Positions 1 to 10,588 of a DNA stretch of 64,000 bases are shown here, piece by piece. A program made the position numbers and the translations under genes. The notes below the pieces were generated by a model, which was given only the letters and a program-made list of their open reading frames with translations, was not told where the DNA came from and searched no databases. Source of the stretch: Protopterus annectens (Eukaryota > Chordata > Ceratodontiformes > Protopteridae). The stretch is taken from contig NC_056743.1 in the NCBI RefSeq assembly GCF_019279795.1, forward strand, positions 629,262,994-629,326,993, written 5' to 3'. How positions within the stretch are numbered: the stretch's first letter is position 1; every line of letters begins with the position of its first letter.

Positions 1-171
1 GATCTTTTCAAGGACTTCTCTGACGTCTTAGAAGAGGCAGTTGAGCTGCTTGGAGAAGTAGAAGACACTTTCTCTGATTTCTCTGTTGTAGCTCCAGATA
101 ATGCCTTACTAAATGAAGATGGAGTCCCCGTATTAATTAGTTCTTACATTCAGCCAGTGTCCTTGGGTTGA
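1..171 (+). CDS. Partial C-terminal coding segment, product not recognised
   Basis: Frame 1 is open from the first base of the window to a TGA at 169-171, giving 56 residues that begin DLFKDFSDVLEEAVELLGEV and end SSYIQPVSLG. The peptide is acidic and looks like real protein rather than repeat translation. I do not recognise the family. The upstream part is outside the window, so no start or splice acceptor can be judged. An AATAAA at 648-653 about 480 bases downstream would suit a last exon with a 3' UTR. It could also be a chance open frame or the end of an unrecognised mobile element; confidence is modest. Confidence 0.4.
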   Translation, partial: DLFKDFSDVLEEAVELLGEVEDTFSDFSVVAPDNALLNEDGVPVLISSYIQPVSLG

Positions 172-731
172 ATGCATGACAAATGGAACAATTTTCTTAG
201 AGATGGGAGGGGTCCAAGACAGAACACACAAAGTGTGTGAGCATCAGAAAGAGGAATTTTCTAACCACATTTACTACATTTCTTAAAGCCTGTTGGGCTT
301 TTCTTTTTTTCAGACATCTTAATAGCAAAACTATAATAGTTTCCACTAACATGAGATGGGTAGTCTGTTCCATGGTCAAGCTGAAACTGGTGCCTCTTTC
401 CAAGGGAAGAGAAGAAACAATTGAGAGGAAATTCTACCAGTCCACAAATGCTACTTTTTTGCCAGAAAAAAACTCCATAAAAAACACTTTAAAACACTAT
501 GCCAGTCCCACCAAAGAAAAAATAAGCAAACCATTTCTCCAAAAAAAAAAAAAATGCTTTCAGTTACTTTACACTACTATTAAACTGACAGGAAAAAAAT
601 GAGTGTTCCATTTAAAAGTATGTTACAGTCTCCACATAGTACATTAAAATAAAACAGAACGCTCCTAACTTTAAAATAACTTTCCTAATGAGAACAGTAA
701 TAAAACATCAACAAAATTAAGAAAAAAAAAG
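172..731 (+). other. Putative 3' UTR and flank of the left-edge gene
   Basis: AT-rich, A-tract-rich sequence with no coding signal. It holds a canonical AATAAA at 648-653. If the segment at 1-171 is a last exon this is its 3' UTR. A DIRS fossil begins about 80 bases beyond the signal. Confidence 0.35.
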
Positions 732-3700
732 ATATTATGTACTCATTATAACATTCCATCTGTGTTGTCCTTTTTCATTCAGCCTCAACGTACGGGACTC
801 AGATCTGACCTCAGATCCTACTCGGCCGTTACTACAGATCACAGAAGCCTACAAAACCTCGAGCTCTTCCCTACCCACAATGCTCTGGTCACCTCTCACC
901 TGAGGCTAGCTTGCAGGACTTTTCTGGCTGATATCTTAGTACTGCAAATGATTCTCCTGGCTTAGCTTCTGATGTTCAGTACTCGCAGAAATGGGATGGA
1001 TGCAAGCATGGATTGCGTGCTGAAGATTGCACCTATGACTTCCAGTTTTTGGGTGGGTTGCAAGTGTGATTTGTCATGACTTACTGTCATCCTAAAGTTA
1101 AACAAGTTTTCAGTACCTGGTCTCTCGCTTGTACCACTTGATGGCTGGTTGGGGTGGTGATGAGCCACTAGTCCAAATATGGGGAGACCGGGATACCCAA
1201 CAGCCTTAGATAAGCTGCTACTACTGCCAAGCATTTGGTAAACACCCTGCAGGCTGTGGTGAGGCCAAAGGGCAGTGCTCTGACCTTTTAGTGACTGGCT
1301 CCCACTTAGAAGTGTAAGTACCTCCTGAACTATCTGTTCAGCTTTATGTGATAGTTTGCATCCTGGAGGTCTATCGAGCACATCCAGTTGTTCTTCCCTA
1401 AAAAGGGTACAATGGACTGTACCGTGACCATCCAGAACTTGGTGTGCGTGAATAACATGTTTAACATGCTGAGATTCAAAATTGGTCTCCAGTCCCCTGT
1501 CTTTTTTGGGACCAAAATGAACCTTGAGTAAGTTCCAGATCCTATCTGGTCTGGTGGGACCTCTTGGATGACTATTTTTGCAAGCAGCTGCTGAACTTGC
1601 TGAGTTGCTGGTTCCCTTTGACTGGGTGGAACATTGGGGAGGGTTGTTAATGATGGGGAGGAAGGAAAAAAAAGAGTATGGTATAACCTCTGGTAATAAT
1701 TCTCTGCACCCAAATATCACTTGTTATACTTAGCCAGGCTGTTTGGTGCAGGGAAAAGCGACCCCCCCCCCGACTGCCTCCAGAGGAAGACAATCAAGCC
1801 TCCTTTCAGGAGCGCTTATAGAGTCTATCAAAGAAAGTATCTCTGGACCCTGTATTCCACGGGCCTCCTCTGCCATGAGCGCATCTTCTGTTGTTACCAT
1901 TTCCTCCTCTGCCTCTGGAAGAACCAGTTCAACATGTGTAGGGAAAAGGCCCTTGAGATTTTTTGAACCACATCTTTCAGCCCCCACGCTGATTCCTAGA
2001 AAAGGTTCACAGGGGGGGGGGGCTGAAAAACTTACTCCAATGGCAGACAAGGTCTTCATGTCTTTTTCACACCTGGAGAGTATCCTTTACAGTGGAACCA
2101 AAAAGCAAAGACTTAAAAGGCTCAGTGAAGTCACACAGGGGCATCCAGGCTCATCTCCTCATGGATAAGCCTGAACCCACTGCCCGTGAGGCACCTTCCA
2201 ATCCGTTGGTGATAAGCCTCATGGACGAGTTCACAACCGATTGTAAGGTAGTCAGCTGAGGTGCCACAGAACTCTGGGCCTCCTCCATAGTGATCCTTGC
2301 TAATGAGCTGGAAAGTTCTTCAAGTAAGTACCTTTGCTGTCTTGTGAAGTGGGCTAGGTAATTCAACGAAACAAAAAACATCACCCTAGACTCTCTGTTA
2401 GGGGAATGAGCGGATGAACTCTCTTCAGCAAGTTCCTTTTTAGTGGCCGCCACCACAACCATGGCATCAATCAGTACACTCTTACTCCAGTACTGCCTTT
2501 CTACCGAAGGTGCCATAATTTTATCTGGCCACTTGGGGATGAGTTCAGTCAAAACAGGTTCCTTCCATGCCTTCCGACAAATTAAATCCACCAATTCGTC
2601 GGGAGACGGGGCCACCCAGGAGGTTAGGGACAGTCTCGAAAGCTTCTAGGTATACAGACTCCTCAGGAGATGGGCTGTGGGCAGACCACCACCCTTTTGT
2701 TTCAAGAGCTTGAGGATGTCTGTAAAAAAGACATCTTTGGGTGATGATTTGGGAGACCCATCTCCTTCATCAAAGTCGGTATCAGTGGTGAGGGACTCTT
2801 CAGGTGAGTCCAGGTGTTTCTTCTTACACTGTCTCTTCCTAGGGACTTCCTTGGTGGGGTGGTCTGGGGAAGTATTGGAAGAGCTAGGAATCCCACACTG
2901 GATAGACTGGAAGCTCTGGGCCAGCTGTTCCCCTAGGCGCAGAATGGCAAGGATCATGTGACAGGGTCAGTTGGGTAGTCAGCGGTGGACTCGGGGGGGG
3001 GCACCTGGTCTGTGGAGACACTGAAGACCCTCTTCACTACCTCAAAGACTGACCTCCTCAGGAAAGAGGAGGCCAATGGGGTAGAGAGCAAAAGTACCTG
3101 GTTCGCCAGCACCCCTTCCCCACAGGCTGTCCACCGGAGGGGGAAGCCAGGACACAGCTATCAAGGACCGAAGCTCCAGGAGGGACAGAAAGCTCCGAAA
3201 ATGTCAGAGTTGATCTAACTCCCTGGATCTGAAGTGAAAGCTTTGGCTCTGAGAGCCGTCTGGATATTAACACATCAGAGCCGATGAGCTCAGAGTCATT
3301 GTTGGATCAGAAGACATCAGTTCTCACGGATCTGACACAGATGGGCCCGGAGCACTCAGATCTGAAAACTCAAACTTCAGGTCAATTCAGAGGAGGAGGA
3401 GTAGATGCTGGAAGGAGTCCCTGATCCAGTAGGGCTGGAACCATAATGGCACCCTTCTGAAGTTGCTTCTTGCCAAGTTCCCTCACCATCCTAGCCACAT
3501 CTGCCTCGGTAAGGCTCCTAATACAGAGAGAGAGAGGACACAATCAAAGCAGGCCTAGAATGCCTGTCTAGGAAAAGAGAGGGCACCCTAGATGGAATTA
3601 GGTCTAAGGACGGTGAGTAAATAGTCTGAGGAAGGGGCTTCTGATCAGACGTCTTAGGATCCATAGCCATCTTACTCTTAGGGTCTAACGACACAAGTTT

Positions 3701-4100
3701 TGTCAGATCCGATGGCTTGGATGCCATTGGAGATGTTGGATCTGACCTAGGCACCTTCTGTTTTGGCTCCAACAAGGAAGGAGCTTTGGCCGATCTGGAT
3801 CATTTGAAGTGATCCCTATGCTTGGAGGTCAAAGGTTGAGCTCCAGTAATAGCCTGCTAAAAAGATGAGGGCAACAGCCCTTTCCAAATCAGTTTGTTCT
3901 TACACTTCATGAGGGCCTGATGATTAAAGGCTTCATAGATGTCACATTGCTGGTTGAGGTGGTCTGGTCCCAGGCAGTAAACCCACAAAGAATGCCTGTC
4001 TGAAAAGAGCATCTTGTGTCCACATTGCCTGCACTTCTTCAATCCTTTTTCACACATGTCCAGGAAATAAACAGTACTCTACATGTAGAATACAACTCAC

Positions 4101-4135
<35 letters not shown>

Positions 4136-4545
4136 CAAAGAGAAATAAAGGGATAAAGATTTTTTTTTTGTCAATGGAAGAAAAGGGGATGGGGAAAAAA
4201 ACAATGGTAATGAAAAAGAAAGAGGGTAGGGAAAACTACCAATGATAGTAACTAACAGGACCAAAAAAAGGTTGTGAAAGGTCACAGGGAGAATACGGAA
4301 GAGTTTACACTAAAAAAAGGGAGAAGAAATAATGGAAAGAAAATATAATCAAAAAGTTTATTTATCACCTAAAGAATGGTCGAGAGCTATCAGCAAACAA
4401 GATCTGAGGTGAGAGAGGACCACAGCATTGTCGGTAGGGAAGAGCTCGAGTTTGTAGGCTTCTGCGAGCTGTGGTAACGGCCAAGAAGGATTTGAGTCCC
4501 ATACATTGACGGTGAATGAAAACTGACATCAGATGGGAGTTTTTT
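732..4545 (-). mobile_element. DIRS-type retroelement fossil, copy A
   Basis: Minus-strand DIRS element bounded by inverted terminal repeats: about 732-935 on the left matches the reverse complement of about 4365-4545. In element order it shows a gag-like region (about 4057 to 2100), whose first part has a Cys-rich block with CRQCGHK followed by a CLG-like motif and whose later part is the alpha-helical core with the YLAHFTRQQRYL motif, then the start of the reverse transcriptase (about 1713 to 960, GDWRPILNLS). RNase H and tyrosine recombinase are not found, so it is internally shortened as well as broken by several interruptions. Its termini match copy C, so both belong to one family. DIRS elements integrate through a tyrosine recombinase and leave no target duplication; none is seen. 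Confidence 0.85.
4102..4134. repeat. (CA)n microsatellite
   Basis: Uninterrupted CA dinucleotide run just upstream (in element sense) of the gag start of DIRS copy A. Confidence 0.95.
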
Positions 4546-6933
4546 CCACAGAGGGAACACATCTGCCAAGCAAAGGAAATCACAAGATGAACACTGATCT
4601 TCAAATGCCTCAGAGGAGAGTAATCTTTAGCAGCAATAAAGCTCTGAAGAGCTTTGCACCAAACTTGTCTTTTAGTCAGCTCAACTTGAGAGTTGGGGTG
4701 CGTGGAAGGTGCAATGAAGTTTTGGAAGCCAGACAGCTGTTATCCTTTGCAGACTATAACTCATTTAGCAAAGGCTACTGCTGCAGTGATCAATATGATA
4801 AAGACCCATAATTACCATACGACCATGTACTCTTGTATTAGGCACAATTACACAGCTGAGCTGTATTTTTTGTTATTGTCCTCCTTAGGGTCAGGAAAAC
4901 TTAAAAGGTTACAGAAATAGAGTTATGAAAGTAAACTTACTATAACAGCAGATGCTCGAATAGTCACTGCTGCAGTACACTAAGCTACAAAGATTATATC
5001 CTGCATAGGATATAACAGCCCACTAGCTTCCAAAGCTGTGGGGCACCTTCAACACACGCAAACTGTTAGCTCAAGCAGAGCTGACAAAGAAAGAATTTGG
5101 GTACCAAACCATTCAAAAACGTTCATGTCAACTGAGAGTCTGAGAGAATAATCCTGGGGGGACATGTTCGTACCACAGCATGCATAAATAAATAACACCA
5201 AAAAACAAGGGGGATGGAGGAATGGGCTACTGGAGCAGAGATCATCTGAAGATCTACTGTTATGGTAAGTTTACTTACACAAATGTACTATGTTCTTCAT
5301 GTTGATCATTCCTGCAGTAGTATAAGCTATATTGGTAGATTACCATAGCTTAAAACAACTGGGAGGTGGAAGGGTACAGGAACCCCTGGAGAATAGTCCT
5401 AACAAAGCTTGCCCTAAACTTGAAGAATGAATCTAGTTTATAGTGATTTGCAAAAGTATACATAACAGAGGATTAAGTTGTTGATCCTAGAATAGAGTAC
5501 CTCTAGAGTTCAACCATTCCCAGAAATCCATAGATGAAGTTAAGCCCCTGGCAGAATGAACCTTGACCCTAACTGGAATAGTTTTGTTGTGGTGGGAATA
5601 ACAAAAGTTAATAGCCCTAGAGAAACTATTTGAAATAATCTGCTTTTACAGAGATTGTCCCTTCACAAGAAATGAACAACTGATCAGAAGTTCTGAAAAA
5701 CTTTGTCCTGGCAAGGTAATGCCAGAGTTGTCTGTGAACATCCAAGGTATAAGCTATTCTTTCTGCCTCATTTTTGGGTTCCAGAAAGAAGACAGGGAGA
5801 TGGATAGTTTGACTTAAAGTAAAGTAAGCTTGGATATCATTTTAGGAACAAAAGAAGAAATAATTCTCAAATAAGCCCTGTCTCTGTGAAAGATGAGATA
5901 TGGTTCACCCACCACAAGAATTTGCAATGCAAGATACTCTGCTTACAAAGGTCAAGACAATCAGTAATAATGTTATGTTCTCCAAAATTAATATCCCCAG
6001 GAGGAGCCACCAGTTTTCTGGAAGATGTCTTATGAAGTAGCCCTTTCAAAAATATTTTCTGACAAGATCTAACCTACCTAATGTCTTTTTATGGAGCCTT
6101 TCTACCCAGACCTCTGCTGAAAATGAGTTATTTTGACCCAGTTAGACTATCCCAGCTAACAAATGTCAAATAAATAAAAAAACTGCAATGAAAGAGGGGG
6201 ATCCATTGTGCAGACATGCTGAAATGGCCAATAAATGGACCTTGATAAAGGAGTAACACAAATCATATGATTGTAACTCACAAATACTGTAAAACCAGGG
6301 AAACACTAGCCCTAAATAAGCGGCAGTTCTTTTGCTGGCACCAAATGGAAAACCTTTTCTATCTTCTTATGATTTTCTAGTAGCAGGCTTTCTTGCATCC
6401 GTTAATACCTGCTGCATGTCTTCGGAAAACAGGTGAATAAAAGGTATTAAGAGCACATCAGCCAAGCAGTCAGTTGTAGCTGTACGGAGTCGGGAGGTGT
6501 CGAACACCCCTGATCTTATGTGAGTAAATCCAAGGGGCGCCCTGGCCAATTCCAGGAGAAAGAAGAACCACTATTGCTAGACAGAAGTCTGAGAGGAAAA
6601 CTACTGGAACAGATCTATTTTTCCCCGTGAAAGAAAATCTCTTTGTATCGTGGTGTCTAGCAGGCATCCCAAAAAGACAATCCTACATGATCAGGTCCAA
6701 AAAGACTTTTGAATGTTCTCTTGGAATCCCAGCCTGTGTAGATCTCTTACCCAATGTAACAAATTCCTGGCATTTCAAAATACACTCTGCAATGATAAGC
6801 AAGTTGTCTAAATATGGAAAAACACTGATATCATGTAGCCTGCAATAGGTTATAGGTTCATAGGTAGGTACTAGGCTATCTGCCCGAAGGCATTTATAAG
6901 CCTAGCCAGAATGTGTTGGCTTTCGCTGCCCCC

Positions 6934-8523
6934 TTAGATTAGTTCCTTGTGCCTCTGTCCAGCGGAGTCACTGAAGTGATCCCCGGGGTAAACTTTGTTT
7001 CCCAACCGCTCGTCAAGGTTTCTCTTGAAGAGTGTTAGCGAGGAGCTCTGCCTAATGTAGACTGGAATCTTGTTCCAAAGCAAGGGAAGTCTCTGGGACA
7101 GGAATCTATCCCTCCAGCACGTCCTATTTATTGTTGTGGTGAGGTTTAGATCCCTAGAGCGTGTGGCTCGAGGGGATAAGGATTTCTTTAGGTGGAGCAT
7201 GTCCATCAATTCTGGGCTGGACATGGCCTTGTATGTCAGGCAGAGATCATCTCTGAGTAGGCAGTATGCAACAGAGTACAGCTGGAGTTTCTTCAGTCGA
7301 GCTGCATAGGGCATCTGTTTGAGGCCAGTGATCCTCTTGGTGAGGTACTTCTGTGGTCTTTCCAGCAGTTGCAGGTGTCTTGTAAAGTACATCTGATCTG
7401 ATGAGTGATGAGCAGAGGGGCACAATGACATCTTTTGATCTGGATGTGAACCCTTTTGTGATTAGGTGGGCCACATAGAAGGATTTTCTAACCACTTTGG
7501 CAACGTGATTATCAAAGGAGAGATTACTATCTACTTGGGTCCCCAGATACCTTATTACGTTTTCCATATTTAGGGGACTACCACCTATGTGGTAGTTTCT
7601 GGGTACTTCATTTTTTCCAAAGGGGATGACTATGCACTTTTGGCATTTAGCTTGAGGCCATGATTTTAACACCAGGTATCCGTCTCAATGAGACCCTTTT
7701 GGAGGATGTCTGTGTCAGCCAGAGAGTCAATTACAGTCCCTAGTTTGCAGTCATCTGCAAACTTGGTCAGCCATAGCCCTCCCGTGCTTGCCTGCACCTC
7801 TGAGAAGTATATGCCGAACAGGAGGGGTCCTAGGACTGAGCTCTAGGGAACTCCACTTGTAACCGGTTTAGAGTAGGACCTAGCTCCCGCAACTCTCACC
7901 ATGTGGGTTCTGTCCATGAGCTAGCTGGCACCCCATCTTGTAACATAGGGATTTATGTTGAGGCTGGTGAACTTGTCTGTAATACCAGAATGGGGAATGG
8001 TGTCGAAGGCATTTGCAAGGTCTTGGTAGGCTGTGTGTACCACCTTTCCCTCATCTATAGCCTTGGTAACTGTCTCAAAGAAGCCCACCAGGTTTAGGAG
8101 GCATGATCTGCCCTTAACAAAGGTGAACTGGGTAGGGGCCAATGTTTGGAGGTTCCCAATGTCTCCATTAATGAGCTCCATGATGATGCACTCCATAGCC
8201 TTGCAGACCAAGATAGTCAGGCTTATAGGGCGATAGTTCCTGGGGTCTGTTGTGGCTCCACCTTTGTGGAGCGGAATAACCATTGCTGTGCGCCACTCTA
8301 TGGGTATGTAGCCTGTGGAGAGGCTGAGTTTGAACAGTGTGTTTAGGTGAGGGGTTAGTTCGTCTTTGAGTTCGTGTAGGATGCAGCCTGGGACACTATC
8401 TGGTCCCATTGATGCTGTGTTTTTGGCTTTGGAGAGGGCTGTTTTAACCTGAGTGACTGTTATTTCAGGGGCTCTACATTCTTCTGGTATGGTTATGGGC
8501 CCTTTTGGGGGTGAAGTTTGCAC
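6934..8523 (-). pseudogene. CR1 copy A ORF2, reverse transcriptase and C-terminal region (broken)
   Basis: Reverse transcriptase of CR1 copy A, read from 8523 down to 6934 in three pieces. The first piece (8523-7921) has SMGPDSVPGCILHEL, the PLHKGG..NYRPISL block, FVKGRSCLLNL and the palm aspartate in YQDLANAFDTIPHSG. The next pieces (7672-7247 and 7431-6934) carry the RDLG-type segment as RYLGTQVDSNLSFDNHVAKV and the CR1 C-terminal region with KYLTKRITGLKQMPYAARL. The pieces are in different frames, with the FADD region in the unopened gap around 7700-7900, so frameshifts or stops separate them. It is a decayed copy with no coding capacity. Confidence 0.85.
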
Positions 8524-8945
8524 TGAACCTGTCTGTCAGGATGTTGACGATATTGGTCGGTGCAGTGTATTTTGTGCCATTCTGCACTAACTCTGAGCAG
8601 ATCTGAGCATTGCCATTTAGATTCTTGACATAGCTAAAGAATGCCTTGTGGTTATCTTTTGGAGTCCTTGGCAATTTATCTTTCGAAGCTCGCCTTGGAT
8701 GATTTTATGAGGGATCGTAGTTACTTGCTGATACTGATCAGGGATGTCTTCCCTTCTTGTGATTTTACTCTTTTCTGTACTAGTTTCCTCCTTTTATTGT
8801 ATAGCTTGTTTATGGCAGGGGTCCACCAGACTGGTTTCCTTTTCTTGGAGGAGTGAATCTGGTTTTCCTTGGGATAGCAGGATCCATGCATTCTTGTAGG
8901 TGCCCATAGAATGCACTAGTAAAGGATTCTGCAGCTTGGACAGCA

Positions 8946-9680
8946 TTATCCTTTAGCATGGGGGCTTTGAAACTTCAGTAATGTGAAGTCTGCTTTTGAA
9001 AAGCTTTTCCCAGTGGTTTCCTTGTCCAGGGGTGGGGGCGGAATGTGGATATTCAAAGTGATTTGTTTATGATAAGATCTAACCAGCGAGGGGTTGACCC
9101 CAGGTGTGGAACAACGGTCGCCCATGTTGCTGATGACTAGGTCCAATATGTTGTCACCTCTGGTGGGAGTGTTGACCAGTTGATCCAGGGCATTTGAGTT
9201 TATAAATTCTAGGAAATGTTGGACAAGGGAGTTAGTACTTGAGTAGTTCTCCCAGTTAATGTTTGGGTAATTGAAATCACCCAATATTAGGGTGTTTGGT
9301 AGGACCTTTATGTTTCCCAGTGTTTCCAGAATCATGGAATGGGGGTCCTGGGACATGGTGGGTGATCTGTAGCAAGCTACAATTTGAATTGCAGTTTTAC
9401 CCGTTGTTAATTGCACGTGGATGATCTCTGAAGCATTGTGCTGTGCCACTAACCTGGAGGTGTGGGTATCCTTAATGAATATGGATTCTCCCCCGCCTTT
9501 TGTATTTCAGTCCGGGTTCTGTGGCCGAAATGTATGGTATGAGTTGTAGCCTGGTACTGCTGGGGTGCTCTCTGTAGCCTTAAACCAGGTTTCTGTTACT
9601 GCACATATATCATTTTTCTCCATACTGAGGAGTGCCTCAACTGCGTGCACTTTGAGGTTTAGACTTCTGGCATTGGAGTA
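8946..9680 (-). pseudogene. CR1 copy A ORF2, apurinic-like endonuclease domain (broken)
   Basis: Minus-strand N-terminal part of ORF2. The open piece 9449-8946 carries IVACYRSPTMSQDPHS, LILGDFNYPNINWENY and RSYHKQITL, which correspond to the AP-endonuclease-like fold of CR1 elements that nicks the target for reverse transcription. In copy E the last of these is QSDHKLI, so the usual SDH is SYH here, a change in a catalytic position. The start of the domain (about 9680-9450) is readable by homology to copy E but interrupted. Confidence 0.8.
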
Positions 9681-9977
9681 GTATTACCCTCAGTTTTTTG
9701 TTACTTGTGCTATTTACGGTGGTGGCTTTGTCTTTTGAGCCTTGGCCAGTATTCGAAAGCCTAAGGGTGATAGGTGCAAGCCGTCTCTAGCGAAGCAGCG
9801 TGGCTTGTCGAGCATCTCATCCCAGGCGGAAAGACACTGGATCCCCTTTGAATGACACCAGAAACTTAGCCAATTTTTGAAATTGATAATGTTTTCTTTA
9901 TACCATGGTATCATTCTTGGTGAGGGTAGGATGCTAAAGAAACAAACAAACGTAGGCAGAAAACAATTTAATATATC

Positions 9978-10013
9978 ACAGCAAAGCTTTCGGGTGAAAC
10001 CCTTCTTCAATAC
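9978..10013 (-). ncRNA. Hammerhead-like motif, left arm of PLE1
   Basis: Reverse-complement counterpart of the motif at 10553-10588, with the same stem II (GGGT/ACCC) and GAAA. Its presence follows from the inverted arm. Confidence 0.5.
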
Positions 10014-10185
10014 TAACAATCATTAAAACAAAAGCAGCTTGCTTTAAATAGGAGCAAAAAACAGTCACATGATAGCAGCCAAAATCACGACCGACAAACA
10101 CAATATAATATAACATATATACAAAATGCAAAAATATTTAAAATAGCTTAACACGCTGAATAATTGAGCATAGTCAGAGGTTAGA

Positions 10186-10428
10186 ATGGAGGTTGAGAAT
10201 AATGCTCTTTTTAAGCATATTAAAACACATGGGAATACGCATTGCTTTAAATTTAGATGCCTAGATTTAGTTAAACCTCATAGTAGGGGTGGTGATATTA
10301 ATAATGTTTTAGATATTAAGGAATATGAATGGATTTTAAGACTAGCAGCGGATTCTTCACCTGGATTAAATTCTACTGTTAGCCTAAAGCCTGTTTTAAG
10401 TAAAATTCAGCGTGTTAAGCTATTTTAA
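10186..10428 (+). pseudogene. PLE1 endonuclease C-terminal remnant
   Basis: An 80-residue open segment ending inside the right arm. The part EYEWILRLAADSSPGLNSTV matches the C-terminal signature of Penelope-like proteins (a charged residue, W-I, a Leu, then Pro/Ser-Gly-Leu-Asn) that closes the GIY-YIG endonuclease. The reverse transcriptase and the GIY-YIG core are absent, so the element cannot move on its own. The initial Met is only the first ATG in an open stretch. Confidence 0.65.
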
Positions 10429-10552
10429 ATATTTTTGCATTTTGTATATATGTTATATTATATTGTTTGTCGGTCATGTGATTTTGGCTGCTATCATGTG
10501 ACTGTTTTTTGCTCCTATTTAAAGCAAGCTGCTTTTGTTTTAATGATTGTTA

Positions 10553-10588
10553 GTATTGAAGAAGGGTTTCACCCGAAAGCTTTGCTGT
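10553..10588 (+). ncRNA. Hammerhead-ribozyme-like motif, right arm of PLE1
   Basis: Reads as UUGAAGA, then a stem GGGU-UUC-ACCC, then GAAA and a short hairpin AGC-UUU-GCU. This is the CUGANGA-stem II-GAAA architecture of hammerhead ribozymes known from PLEs, but the first core base is U in place of C and a G follows stem III where H is required, so this copy is probably inactive. Confidence 0.55.
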
